Below are positions 1-8,700 of a DNA stretch of 14,819 nucleotides, in pieces. Each line of letters starts with the position of its first letter. The stretch's first letter is position 1. The stretch is from JBMTVN01 sp046047235 (GTDB lineage Bacteria > Verrucomicrobiota > Verrucomicrobiia > Limisphaerales > JAHDYP01). Made by a program: the position numbers and the translations under genes. Below the pieces are notes generated by a model. It was not told the DNA's origin and searched no databases. It worked only from the letters and a program-made list of their open reading frames with translations. The DNA is taken from assembly GCA_046047235.1 (NCBI GenBank), contig JBJOII010000106.1, positions 1 through 14,819 of the forward strand, given 5' to 3'.

Positions 1-40
1 TCCTTCGTCCCTACCCTCCGGGCGGGACTACGGCGGACAG

Positions 41-96
41 GCAGCCCTCTGCGCTCAGCCCTCAGCGCTCTGCGCTTGCCGCTTCCCGCTTGCCCC
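41..96. repeat. Degenerate heptanucleotide array (8 units)
   Basis: Eight consecutive 7-bp units run without a phase break and roughly fit TYNSCSC. Unit types include TCTGCGC, TCAGCCC, TCAGCGC, TTGCCGC, TTCCCGC and TTGCCCC. The same unit types recur at 10243-10347 and 14247-14295. The array leads into the 108-bp element at 101-208, as the array at 14247-14295 leads into another copy. No coding function is apparent. Confidence 0.8.
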
Positions 97-100
97 CCCG

Positions 101-208
101 CCCCCCGGACCCTACCGGTGTTTCGGAGTTTCAGTGTTTCGGAACACCGACCTGAGCACCCCTCTGCACCCTCCGTGCCCTCCTGTTCAACACCCGGTCA
201 TTGCACCC
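101..208. repeat. 108-bp interspersed element, copy A
   Basis: This block recurs at 14037-14144 and 14292-14399 with the same length, no indels and only a few substitutions (about five between copies A and B). It begins with a C-run followed by GGACCCTACCGG and ends in ATTGCACCC. Inside, CGGTGTT and AACACCG form inverted arms about 20 nt apart. A reading frame crosses it, but the ORF composition looks like a shadow. Whether the element is mobile or merely repeated is unknown. Confidence 0.85.
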
Positions 209-248
209 ACACCTTCCAGTCCGTCGTCGGGCTCGCCACAAGCGAGAC

Positions 249-265
249 CAGTAGTCAGTAGTCAG
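249..265. repeat. Short 7-bp tandem repeat (CAGTAGT)
   Basis: Two full CAGTAGT units plus CAG. The sequence differs from the other arrays but the period is again 7 bp. It lies in noncoding DNA between the 108-bp element and the hairpin at 290-307. Confidence 0.7.
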
Positions 266-289
266 CAAAGCGCAGCTAAGCCGTAGTCC

Positions 290-307
290 GTGCCGCCTAC
301 GCGGCAC
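290..307. other. GC-rich hairpin downstream of the 318-644 gene
   Basis: GTGCCGC-CTAC-GCGGCAC is a perfect 7-bp stem with a 4-nt loop. It lies 10 bp past the stop codon of the - strand gene at 318-644. The same stem with loop GCAC occurs at 14562-14579, again just past the stop of a - strand gene. There is no T-tract, so it is not a standard intrinsic terminator. It could protect a 3' end or be part of a dispersed element. Confidence 0.7.
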
Positions 308-317
308 CCAAAAGCCC

Positions 318-644
318 TCAGCTCCCAACAGCGAACAACATCACCACCACCCCTACTATCCCAATCCCCAAGAGCAACACCCCCACACACCCCTTCCCTC
401 CGGACCCCACCTTGAACTTCTCCGGCTCCCGCTCCCTCAATTCCGCCTCCAACCGCTCGACATCTTCCTTCGCCTCCTTCAAAACCACCCCCCTCGCATC
501 GCGATACACTTTGATCGCCTCAATCTTCCTGCCTTCGTAAAGCAATTCCTTGATGCGCTCCAGAGTTTCACTGCCATTGTTCAAGCGTCCTTCTTCACTC
601 ATACCCCGCCAGCATACCTCCACCGTCAACCCAAAGCGCACCAT
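318..644 (-). CDS. Small membrane-anchored protein with L7/L12 C-terminal-like segment
   Basis: A protein of up to 108 aa. Residues about 28-66 (key string RKIEAIKVYRDA, then LKEAKEDVE) match the pattern of the ribosomal protein L7/L12 C-terminal domain, which also occurs in small non-ribosomal proteins. Residues about 86-106 are a single hydrophobic segment that probably anchors the C terminus in the membrane, leaving the domain in the cytoplasm. The ATG at 644 has an AGGAGG 11 nt upstream. A second ATG at 602, giving 94 aa and starting MSEEGRL, fits the domain boundary equally well, so the start is uncertain. The stop codon lies in a 7-bp repeat (AGCCCTC, AGCTCCC). A 135-bp tandem duplication begins directly upstream and supplies the AGGAGG. 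The function is unknown. A role at the ribosome is not implied, because a membrane tail is not expected on true L7/L12. Confidence 0.65.
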   Translation of the reverse strand: MVRFGLTVEVCWRGMSEEGRLNNGSETLERIKELLYEGRKIEAIKVYRDARGVVLKEAKEDVERLEAELREREPEKFKVGSGGKGCVGVLLLGIGIVGVVVMLFAVGS

Positions 645-653
645 CTCCCCTCT

Positions 654-913
654 GTCCTCCTAAACCATTCCCCTCATCCACCAAAGACGTCGAATCAACC
701 ACAGTCCATTCATGCATGGCAGGTTCATGAGGTTACCCTTCCACAGGATTCATGCCGGCCACAGTCACGCCCCCGTCTCCAATACCCCGTCCTCCTAAAC
801 CATTCCCCTCATCCACCAAAAACGCCGAATCAACCACAGTCCATTCATGCATGGCACGTTCATGAGGTTACCCTACCACAGGATTCACGCCGGCCACATT
901 CACGCTCTCGTGT
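654..913. repeat. Tandem 135-bp direct duplication in the divergent promoter region
   Basis: Copy 1 starts at 654 and copy 2 at 789, both with GTCCTCCTAAACC. They are nearly identical for over 100 bp and fade out near 913. The pair fills the region between the - strand gene at 318-644 and the + strand oxidoreductase, so it probably carries 5' regulatory DNA. On the - strand each copy encodes a 17-codon ORF (660-713 and 795-848; MNGLWLIRRLWWMRGMV in copy 1). Its TAG overlaps an AGGAGG, which in copy 1 is the likely ribosome site of the small gene. The period is a multiple of 3. Differences between copies change amino acids as often as not, so protein constraint is doubtful. Confidence 0.8.
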
Positions 914-921
914 TCCCCCGC

Positions 922-956
922 GGCCCGCTGCGCGCTTTGCGCTTTGCGCTTGGCTC
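922..956. repeat. 7-bp-period repeat before the oxidoreductase gene
   Basis: Units TGCGCGC, TTTGCGC, TTTGCGC and TTGGCTC follow one another in phase. The array ends about 20 bp before the preferred ATG at 977. A TTG at 944 inside it would extend the reading frame. I reject that start because it would encode repeat sequence ahead of a good signal peptide. Confidence 0.6.
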
Positions 957-976
957 AAATCCACCATAATCCCTCC

Positions 977-2674
977 ATGTTCCCAGCAAGCTTGACCCGA
1001 TGCCTCTGTGCGACACTCGCAGGAATCACGCTCATCCCCTCCGCCCTCGCCGCCCCCCGCCAAATCCAAGTCGATGTCTGCGTCTATGGCGGAACTTCCG
1101 CAGGTGTCATCGCCGCCGTCCAAACCGCCCGCATGGGCCACTCCGTCATCCTCCTCGAACCCGGCCTGCACCTCGGCGGACTCAGCAGTGGCGGACTCGG
1201 CGCCACCGATATCGGCAACAAGGCCGCCATCGGCGGTGCCTCACGCGAGTTCTATCACCGCATCGCCCAACACTACGCCAAAGACACCTCCTGGTATCTC
1301 GAAACCAAAGAAGATTACTTCAACCGTAACCGCTGGAGCCAAGCCGGAGCATCCCAACTCGAAGGACCCGATGCCACCATGTGGACCTTCGAACCCCGCA
1401 TCGCAGAAAATATCTTCTGGGACCTCGTCAACGAGGAACGCGTCCCCGTCTACCTCAGCCAACCCCTCTTAACCACCTCCAAAAACCAACGCCGTATCAC
1501 CTCCATCCAAACCTCATCGCTCGATATCCTCGCCCGCATGTTCATCGATGCCACCTACGAAGGCGACCTCCTCGCAGCAGCCGGGGTCAGCTTCATCGTC
1601 GGCCGTGAACCCAATAGCCTCCATAACGAAACGCTGAACGGTATCCGCCCCGAGACCAAATACCATCAGTTCAACGTAGCCGTAGATCCCTACAACTCCC
1701 CAGGAGACCCCTCCAGCGGCCTGCTCCCATTCATCCAGGAAGGCGACGGCGGCACCCCGGGCGAGGGCGACCACCGGCTCCAAGCCTACAACTACCGACT
1801 CTGCTTCACCACCGACCCGCGAAACCGCCTCCCCCTTACCCCCCCCTCCAATTACGACCCCGCCCAATACGAACTGCTGGCCCGCCACCTCGAAGCTCTC
1901 GTCGCTGCCGGCCAAACCCCGACCCTCGCCAAACTCTGGCACCCCATCTGGATGCCTAACCACAAAACCGACATCAACAATAACGGAGGCTTCTCCACGG
2001 ATTTCATCGGCGCCAATTATGACTACCCCGCCGCCTCCTTCGCCCGCCGACTCGAAATCGACCGACAACACGAAAACTACACCCGCGGATTCCTCACCTT
2101 CCTCCAGACAAATCCCCGCGTCCCGGAAAACATCCGCCGGGAAGCCTCCGAATGGGGCCCCGCCGCCGATGAATTCGTCGCCACCCGCAACTGGTCACAC
2201 CAAATCTACGTACGCGAAGCCCGCCGCATGATCGGACAAATCGTCATGACCGAAAACCACTGCCGCGGCACCGAAATCGTCGACGACCCTATCGCCCTCG
2301 CCGCCTACAACATGGACTCCCATAATTGCCAGCGCATCGTGAAAGACGGATACGTCCAAAACGAAGGCGATGTCCAAGTCCCCCCCATGCAGCCCTACCC
2401 CATCTCCCTACGCGCTATCCTCCCCAAAGCAAACGAATGCTCCAACCTGCTCGTCCCCGTCTGCCTCTCCTCCACCCATATCGCCTACGGCTCCATCCGC
2501 ATGGAACCCGTCTTCATGATCCTCGGCCAATCCGCCGCCACCGCCGCCGTCCACGCCATCCAGGAAAAAACCACCCTGCACAACATTGATTATCCCCGGC
2601 TCAAGGAACGCCTCCTCGCCGATGGCCAACGCCTCGCCTGGACCCCGCCACCGTCCGCAACTCCCAAACCCTGA
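977..2674 (+). CDS. Secreted FAD-dependent oxidoreductase
   Basis: A 565-residue protein of the FAD-dependent oxidoreductase type (Pfam FAD_oxidored-like). Residues 1-25 form a signal peptide: an Arg at position 8, a hydrophobic core, then SALA before APRQ, a good signal peptidase I site. Residues 33-61 are the FAD-binding Rossmann unit (VCVYGGTSAG, ending in Glu61). They are followed by the GGLSSGGLGATDIG stretch usual in this family. The C-terminal IAYGSIRMEP...LGQSAATAA segment is the second conserved flavin-contact region. The substrate cannot be read from the sequence. Related enzymes in Verrucomicrobiota and Bacteroidota often sit among polysaccharide-degradation genes, but none are adjacent here. 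ATG 977 is preferred over TTG 944 because the signal peptide starts there. No clear Shine-Dalgarno is seen. It converges with the GIY-YIG gene, 15 bp away. Confidence 0.85.
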   Translation: MFPASLTRCLCATLAGITLIPSALAAPRQIQVDVCVYGGTSAGVIAAVQTARMGHSVILLEPGLHLGGLSSGGLGATDIGNKAAIGGASREFYHRIAQHYAKDTSWYLETKEDYFNRNRWSQAGASQLEGPDATMWTFEPRIAENIFWDLVNEERVPVYLSQPLLTTSKNQRRITSIQTSSLDILARMFIDATYEGDLLAAAGVSFIVGREPNSLHNETLNGIRPETKYHQFNVAVDPYNSPGDPSSGLLPFIQEGDGGTPGEGDHRLQAYNYRLCFTTDPRNRLPLTPPSNYDPAQYELLARHLEALVAAGQTPTLAKLWHPIWMPNHKTDINNNGGFSTDFIGANYDYPAASFARRLEIDRQHENYTRGFLTFLQTNPRVPENIRREASEWGPAADEFVATRNWSHQIYVREARRMIGQIVMTENHCRGTEIVDDPIALAAYNMDSHNCQRIVKDGYVQNEGDVQVPPMQPYPISLRAILPKANECSNLLVPVCLSSTHIAYGSIRMEPVFMILGQSAATAAVHAIQEKTTLHNIDYPRLKERLLADGQRLAWTPPPSATPKP

Positions 2675-2689
2675 ACCAAAACGGCCCGG

Positions 2690-3628
2690 TCAAACCAGCT
2701 CCGACGCCTGCGGCTCCTCACCGCCATACGCCGCACTTTGCTCTCCCTCCCGGCTATCCCGTAAGATCATCGCGTCCACCTCCCCCTTCGGCACCAAACC
2801 ACCGCCATACGCCATCCGCTCAGACCAAACACGATTCTGCCTCGGCCCCCGCTCGTAAAATATTCGCAACACCTCCAGATCCTCCGTCACCCAACCCCGA
2901 TCAAACGCCGATAACTCGACCCCACCTTCCAAGGACTCCATCACTCTCCCTAGCAACACATCCTCCTCCCCCGCCAAATAAAGCCTCAACTCCTCCCCCA
3001 ACTTCCCACCTTCCCCATCCTCCCCCAAATCCAAACGCAACTCCCGCGGTGCATCATGCTCAAACCAACGAGCCGACGGCCGCACCCTCCACCCCGAGCC
3101 CACCCCACGCATAACCCGACCCAACGCAGCAAAGGCCCGACGTGACCGAAATGCCCCAAACCACTCCCCCACCCCCCCAACCTCATGCCCCAGCCTCAAC
3201 ACCACACCACCCCCACCACACTCCAGCCCGTAATACCAGTAGCCCTGCGGCCATACCTGGGCACGGTTAAACGCCGGACGTAACGCTTGAATCAACCGGT
3301 TCTCCAACAGCAAGGCCTCCAACTCACTCCCACACTCCTCCCAGCTGATGAATTCTACCCGCGCCAATAACCGACGCATCTTCCGACTGCGATTGGAATG
3401 ATGCTCCGAGCGGTAGCTCGCCAGCCGACGCCGCAAATCCACCGCCTTGCCCACATACAACACCTCAACGTCCTTCGACCGCTTCTGCCGCCGTCCGTGA
3501 AACCGATACACCCCCGCCACACGCGGCACCCCCCCCAGGAACGCAAGGCTGCACACCTCATGAAACCGACACCCCACCTGCAACAAGGACAATTGAGCAC
3601 CCCGCTGCGCTACCTCCAATTCAGACAT
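2690..3628 (-). CDS. GIY-YIG nuclease domain protein (UvrC/Cho-like N-terminal half)
   Basis: A 312-residue protein. Residues about 34-122 are a GIY-YIG endonuclease domain of the UvrC/Cho type: GVY at 39-41, YVGK at 58-61, an Arg cluster at 66-68 (LRRRLASY), and SELEALLLENRLI at 101-113, which carries the metal-binding Glu. An NRAQVW stretch follows the domain. The remaining ~185 residues match no domain I recognise and lack an obvious UvrC RNase H-like or helix-hairpin-helix part. The likely role is nicking DNA in repair, by analogy with Cho, but this is inference. ATG 3628 is chosen because an AGGAGA lies 7 nt upstream. The open frame runs on to 3913, but that part overlaps the upstream gene. 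It is 17 bp downstream of the coiled-coil gene and probably cotranscribed with it. Confidence 0.8.
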   Translation of the reverse strand: MSELEVAQRGAQLSLLQVGCRFHEVCSLAFLGGVPRVAGVYRFHGRRQKRSKDVEVLYVGKAVDLRRRLASYRSEHHSNRSRKMRRLLARVEFISWEECGSELEALLLENRLIQALRPAFNRAQVWPQGYWYYGLECGGGGVVLRLGHEVGGVGEWFGAFRSRRAFAALGRVMRGVGSGWRVRPSARWFEHDAPRELRLDLGEDGEGGKLGEELRLYLAGEEDVLLGRVMESLEGGVELSAFDRGWVTEDLEVLRIFYERGPRQNRVWSERMAYGGGLVPKGEVDAMILRDSREGEQSAAYGGEEPQASELV

Positions 3629-3645
3629 TCCGCTTCTCCTCACCC

Positions 3646-4428
3646 CTAGGGCAGTAACACCGGCTGCTGCGCCGGTAACGCCGGATTCACCCGCGCACTC
3701 GCTTGCGGACTCGCCCGCATCGGTGTCGTCCCCGGCCATGGCGAAGGATTCGGCATGAACGGTTGCTGCGTCGGACGCCACACCCCCACATTCCCCGACC
3801 TCGCATTCGAAGCCGGTAAATTCACCGGAGGCAAAGCCGGCGCCCCCCCGGACGGCGGCTGGTTCGTTCCCCCAGGAGGAAATGGCCATCCCACCCAGCC
3901 CGCCGGATACCACGAATCCACATATCCCCCCGTCATATAGTTGTTGTTCACGGTCACTTCCCTCGGAACCCCCTGCCCCGCCTCCATCTGCTTCACCACC
4001 TGCGTCACCAGTGTCCGCACCACCCGCTCGTCCAATGTCACCACCACCCCCGCATTCGTATCCGCCCCACCCGCAATCACCCAGCTCTCCCCAAGTTGTT
4101 GCCTCCCCGCATACACCTGGGCCCTCACCGCCCGACGCTGCCCCGCCGCACCACTCTCAGCCGCCAAACGCACCCGGGCCTGCTCCAAATCACGCTCCAG
4201 ATCCCTTACCCGACCCCGCACGTCCACCAATTCCTCCCGCATCGCTTCCCTCTCCTGAACCAAATCCATGCGTGCCACCTTCTGCACCTCGGCCTCCTCA
4301 CGCATCTGCTTTAGCTCCGAACGCAACCCCGAGTTCTGCAGCAGAACGCTGCCCCCCAACACCAGCGCAATCATGAACATCGCCCCCAACAACCCACCCA
4401 CTATCGGCAAGAATCTGGAACTGTTCAT
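3646..4428 (-). CDS. Membrane-anchored coiled-coil protein with Pro-rich C terminus
   Basis: A 260-residue protein that matches no family I can name. Residues about 6-29 form one transmembrane segment (FLPIVGGLLGAMFMIALVLGG). Residues about 32-95 are heptad-like and highly charged (Glu, Arg, Leu), so probably a coiled coil. A middle region with VVVTLDERVVRTLVTQVVKQM looks folded. From about residue 155 the chain is rich in Pro, Gly, Asn and Trp and looks extended or disordered. The short N-terminal tail and the downstream coiled coil suggest a single-pass protein facing the periplasm. ATG 4428 has GGAAG 8 nt upstream. An in-frame GTG at 4461 would add 11 residues. Its stop lies 17 bp before the GIY-YIG start, so the two are probably one transcript. 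Confidence 0.7.
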   Translation of the reverse strand: MNSSRFLPIVGGLLGAMFMIALVLGGSVLLQNSGLRSELKQMREEAEVQKVARMDLVQEREAMREELVDVRGRVRDLERDLEQARVRLAAESGAAGQRRAVRAQVYAGRQQLGESWVIAGGADTNAGVVVTLDERVVRTLVTQVVKQMEAGQGVPREVTVNNNYMTGGYVDSWYPAGWVGWPFPPGGTNQPPSGGAPALPPVNLPASNARSGNVGVWRPTQQPFMPNPSPWPGTTPMRASPQASARVNPALPAQQPVLLP

Positions 4429-4518
4429 CACATTCGCTTCCTTCACTGTCCGCCAACCCACCCCTACAAACCGCCACCAAAGTCACCCCTACGCCCCTTT
4501 CCCCACCCCCGCAACCCC

Positions 4519-4554
4519 AAAAAACAACACAACCGTGGGCGATCCACCCACGGT
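4519..4554 (-). terminator. Intrinsic terminator of metF
   Basis: Read on the - strand, the perfect 8-bp stem ACCGTGGG/CCCACGGT (4532-4539 and 4547-4554, 7-nt loop) is followed by a T-rich stretch that includes six T in a row (4519-4524). It lies about 45 bp past the metF stop and before the next - strand gene. This separates metF from the coiled-coil/GIY-YIG unit. Confidence 0.7.
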
Positions 4555-4598
4555 CCTATCACAGACAGAAACTCTCCCGGATAACCCCGATCAAGCCG

Positions 4599-5492
4599 CT
4601 AACGCTTCGCCAACCCCAGCCGCTCCAACACCCGACTCGTCGATTTCGACCGGTTCAAGGTGTAGAAATGCAACCCCGGAGCCCCCGCATCCAGTAACTC
4701 CTGACACTGCTGCGTCGCATACTCGATCCCAAACTCACTCACGGCTTCCTGATCGTCCCCCAACTCGTCCAACCGCTTCAACACCACCTCCGGCAACTCC
4801 GCCCCACACAGCGCCGTAAATTTACGAATCTGGGTGCCGCTCAAAATCGGAATAATCCCCGGCACCACCGGCACCTGAATCCCCCTCGCCTGCAAATATT
4901 CGCACAACTCAAAATAATGACGGTTGTCGAAGAACAACTGCGTGATCACCAAATCCGCCCCGCACTCAATCTTCGCCCGCAACCGGTCCCAATCCACCAG
5001 CTTCCCTTCCTCACACGCAATGTGCCCCTCCGGAAAACCCGCCACCGCCACACTAAACTCTCCCACCTCCCCCAAAAACTCGACCAGCTGATACGCATAC
5101 TCAAACCCACCTTCAGCCTTCTCCCACTCCGTCTCCCCAGGAGGCGGATCCCCACGTAACGCCAATATGTTCCGAATCCCCAACCCCTTCGCCTGTTCCA
5201 CAATCTCCCCCAACTCCCGCTTCGATGACCCAATACACGTCAAATGCGCCAATGCCGTTAAATGAAAATCCCGCTGAATCCGACTCACCAACTCCATCGT
5301 CTTCCCCCGCGTGCTGCCCCCAGCCCCATACGTCACAGAACAATAGTCCGGCCGTAACCCCACCAATGCCGGTAATGTCCGCTCAAAAAACGTCCTCTCC
5401 CCCTCCTCTGTCTTCGGCGGAAAAAACTCAAACGAAATCACCGGCGTGCCCGCCGCCTGCTTCGCCGCATAAATGTCTCTCAGCAATTCCAT
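4599..5492 (-). CDS. metF: 5,10-methylenetetrahydrofolate reductase
   Basis: A 297-residue cytoplasmic flavoenzyme that reduces 5,10-methylene-THF to 5-methyl-THF, the methyl donor for methionine synthesis. Family marks are present in order: ISFEFFPPKTEEGE at 19-32 (Glu22 being the likely catalytic acid), VTYGAGGS at 53-60, ALRGDPP at 111-117 with the flavin-tuning Asp115, AGFPEGH at 151-157, and TQLFFDN at 184-190. Length and order match bacterial MetF. ATG 5492 fits the family start, and GAGGTGG lies about 11-12 nt upstream. It appears to be a single-gene unit, with a terminator downstream and a repeat-containing intergenic region upstream. I looked for a SAM- or SAH-riboswitch pattern in the leader and could not recognise one. 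Confidence 0.95.
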   Translation of the reverse strand: MELLRDIYAAKQAAGTPVISFEFFPPKTEEGERTFFERTLPALVGLRPDYCSVTYGAGGSTRGKTMELVSRIQRDFHLTALAHLTCIGSSKRELGEIVEQAKGLGIRNILALRGDPPPGETEWEKAEGGFEYAYQLVEFLGEVGEFSVAVAGFPEGHIACEEGKLVDWDRLRAKIECGADLVITQLFFDNRHYFELCEYLQARGIQVPVVPGIIPILSGTQIRKFTALCGAELPEVVLKRLDELGDDQEAVSEFGIEYATQQCQELLDAGAPGLHFYTLNRSKSTSRVLERLGLAKR

Positions 5493-5724
5493 AACTTAAA
5501 TTCCCACCTCACCACCACGGCCGCGCACGCTACGCAACCCACCCCCACGGTTAAAGGACAAAAATACCCCGAAAACCCTCCGCGAACGCGCCGCGAGCGG
5601 CGCGAGCAGACAAGAGAGAATAGAATTGAGCGCGTGGCAAACACGCCTCTGGCGTAGCGCCGACCTGGGCGGAAGCGCAGCGACCGACGTCGCCACCCAA
5701 CCCATAACGCCCGGGTCCCAGCTC
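5493..5724. other. Intergenic region with GC palindromes between metF and the polymerase gene
   Basis: No gene is supported here. The region contains CGCGCCGC-GA-GCGGCGCG at 5587-5604, a perfect 8-bp inverted repeat, and several weaker hairpins to its right such as GCGTG/CACGC and GCGAC/GTCGC. Its right end runs into a 7-bp repeat (5720-5747) that overlaps the polymerase gene's stop. It must hold the metF promoter on the - strand, but I cannot place it with confidence. Confidence 0.6.
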
Positions 5725-5747
5725 CTAGCTACCAGCTCCTAGCTTCT
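5720..5747. repeat. 7-bp repeat overlapping the 3' end of the polymerase gene
   Basis: Four in-phase units: AGCTCCT, AGCTACC, AGCTCCT, AGCTTCT. The TAG stop of the - strand polymerase gene (5725-5727) spans the first unit boundary. Roughly the last six or seven residues (KLGAGS end) are therefore encoded by repeat DNA. Confidence 0.75.
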
Positions 5748-8700
5748 GCGCGCCTGCGGCACGCCTCCGCCTCGGCCGCCCCGCCCGCATCACCCGTAAC
5801 GAATGACCCCGCCCATTCTCATACGACTCCACCCGCGCCAAAATCTCCAATACCGGATACCGCACCGTCGCCAACCCATAACTCCGATATGTTGCCGCAA
5901 ACAACTCCGTCTCCACCATCCCCGTCCAATCACATAACGTCAGGAATTTCATCGGCTCCCCCGTCACCTGATGATGCACCCGATCCTCAATCACCAAACC
6001 ACAAACCACCACCTCCTCCCCCACATGCTCCCCCAACCGGCTCACCGGACAATACGTCTCCCACGCCACATCATCATGCAACTCCAACGGATGCCCGCTC
6101 GCCACAAAACCTAAAAGCTCCATCTCCCATAATAACCGCCGCCGCCGCGTCGGCTCCGTCCGCTCCGGCGGCGCTACCCGATCCCCTTCCCCCGCCACCG
6201 ACGGCAATAACCACCCCTGCCCCGATGCCTCGCGCCCAAACCGCTGATGCAATACCTGCCCCTCCCAAAATTGATGCGTGCGTAATGCCCCAAACCCATC
6301 CAATGCCCCAACCCGAATCAATAACTCCATCTCCTCCTCCGATGGCACCACACGCCGATAAAAATCCGCCAACGATCCAAACACCCCCCGCTCCCGCTCC
6401 CGGTAAAGCCGCTCCAGCATCCGATCCCCCAACCCCTTGACCCGGTTCACCGGCACCCGAATCCTCACCCGACCCACTCCGTTCCTCTCCACCACATACC
6501 CCGGCCCCGGCGCATTCACCCAGGGAGACAACATCCCAATCCCCAACCGATGACACTCCAACACATACACCAGCGGATGATAAAACCCCTTCCCGTTCGT
6601 CAAAACCGCCGCCATGAATTCCGCCGGAAAATATCGCTTCAACCACGCCGATTGATACGCCTCCACCCCATACGCCGTACTGTGCGCCTTGCAAAAGGCA
6701 TACCCGTTAAAACTCGTCACCAACTCCCAAACCTCACGAATCTTCTCCACCCCATGCCCCCGCCCACGCGCTGCCACCTCAAACTCCCCCGCAATCTCCC
6801 GCACCACCTCCCACTTCTGCTTCACTAATGCCCGCCTCAACACATCCGCCCGCCCCGGACTCAACCCCGCAAACGCCTCGCATATCTGCAAAATATGCTC
6901 CTCATACACCACCAAACCAAACGTGCTCCGCAAACACCGCTCCAAGGACGAATGCGGAAACTGCGGCTCCTCCAACCCCTGATACCGCCGCGTAAAACTC
7001 ACCTTCTTGTTCTCGTTCGCCGCCCCCGGCCGAATCACACTCACAATCGCAATCAACCCGTCAATCTCCCGCACGTTCGTCATCCGACATAAACTAATCA
7101 TCGCCGGTGACTCTATGTGATGCACCGCCCGCGCCCCACCCGACGCAATCATCTCCCACACCCGCGGATCATCATAAGCCGGCGTCCCACAACTCAACCC
7201 TCCCACCACACCCGCATCCCGTAAAACCAACCCTCCTCCCCCTTCCTCCACCCCACCCTCCAAAACCCGACACCGCTCCAAATCTACCCGCACCCCGCGC
7301 CCAGCCAACATCCCCCGCACATCCCGCATCGCCGCCAACCCGCCCTGCGCCAATATATCCATCTTCACCAACCCCACCGCCTCCACCGCATCCATGTCAA
7401 AATGCGTCGTCGCATACCCCTTCCTCGATACAAACGTCGGCGTCAACTCGTGCATCGGCTGACGCGATAACACCACCCCGCACGGATGCATCTTCGCATG
7501 CCGCGGCACCCCGTTCAGAAATTCCGCCATCACCAAAGCACTCCGATACGGCTCCTCCTCCAACGGTAACTCCCGACACTCCGGACTCGCCCGTAACATC
7601 ATCGCTAACCGACCCCCGTCCGACTCTTCCTCCACCCCTCCACCCGAACCTCGCGAAAAACTCCACGGAAAATGCTCCGTAAACCGCCGCACCTCCCGCT
7701 CCGCTACCCCCATCACCTTCGCCACCTCCGCAAAAGCACTCCGCGCCTGAAACGTCGAAAACCCTCCCACCACCGCACAATGCCCCGCCCCATACTTCGC
7801 AAATACCAAATCCACCACGTCATCCTTCCGGTCATGCGGAAAATCCACGTCAATGTCCGGTAACTTGTTCAACGCCATCCGCTCCTTGTTCAAAAACCTC
7901 CGGAAATACAAATCATACCGAATCGGACATACCCCGCTGATCCCCAGGCAATAACACACCAGCGAATCCGCCGCCGACCCCCGCGTAATCCACTCAATCC
8001 CCCTCTCCCGACACGCCTGCAATATATCCCACACCACCAGGAAATATTCCTCATACCCAACATCATGAATAATCTGTAACTCCGCCTCCACCTGCGCCCG
8101 CACCTCACCCGCCGTCCTCCCCAACACCCCCATCTCCCCATACCGCCTCCCTAACCCCTCAAAGACCAACCGACGTAAATATTCCCTCGGCGTCATCCCC
8201 CCGGGCGGATGAAAATCGGGAAACTGCGGCGCCCCCAACGGCAGCTCAAACCCACTACACCGCTCCGCAATCTCTCCCGTCCGCTCCACCACCCCGGGAT
8301 AATCCCGAAATAACTCCAACAACTCCCGCCCCCCACGAAAACCCAAATCCCCCCCCAATACCTTCTCCGGATGCTTCTGCCGCCATAACGTCAGCGTCCG
8401 AATCGACTGCATCACCTCAAACTTCCACCGGTCCCCCGCCACCCCATAATGCACCGGCCGCACCACCACCACCGGCACCCCCCCCACCCCGGATAAACGC
8501 TTCATCTCCCCCACCCCAGTCACACCCAAATAAAACCGACCCGGAAACCACCGCGCCAAACTCACATCCCGCGATACCACCACCAACCCCTCCATGCCCT
8601 CCAGTTCCTCCACCCCCACCCGCACACCCCGCCCACCACCTACCTCACCCCCACGCTTCAACTCCCCCGATAACAACCGGCATAACCCCGCATACCCCCG

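Noticed and set aside
144..155. TGTTTCGGAACA inside the 108-bp element as a LexA site
   Set aside because: It resembles the LexA half-sites but is 12 bp instead of 14, lacks the C and G that complete TGTTC/GAACA, and occurs in repeats not tied to SOS genes.
1514..2071. 185-codon minus-strand frame inside the oxidoreductase gene
   Set aside because: It is antisense to a well-supported gene, and its composition (Gly, Val, Glu) is what the C-rich opposite strand yields.
3629..3913. N-terminal extension of the GIY-YIG frame to 407 codons
   Set aside because: The extension overlaps the coiled-coil gene almost entirely, while ATG 3628 has a good ribosome site and lies next to the conserved domain.
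5496..5705. 69-codon minus-strand frame upstream of metF
   Set aside because: It covers GC palindromes, has no recognisable domain and has an Arg/Ala-rich composition expected from GC-rich intergenic DNA.
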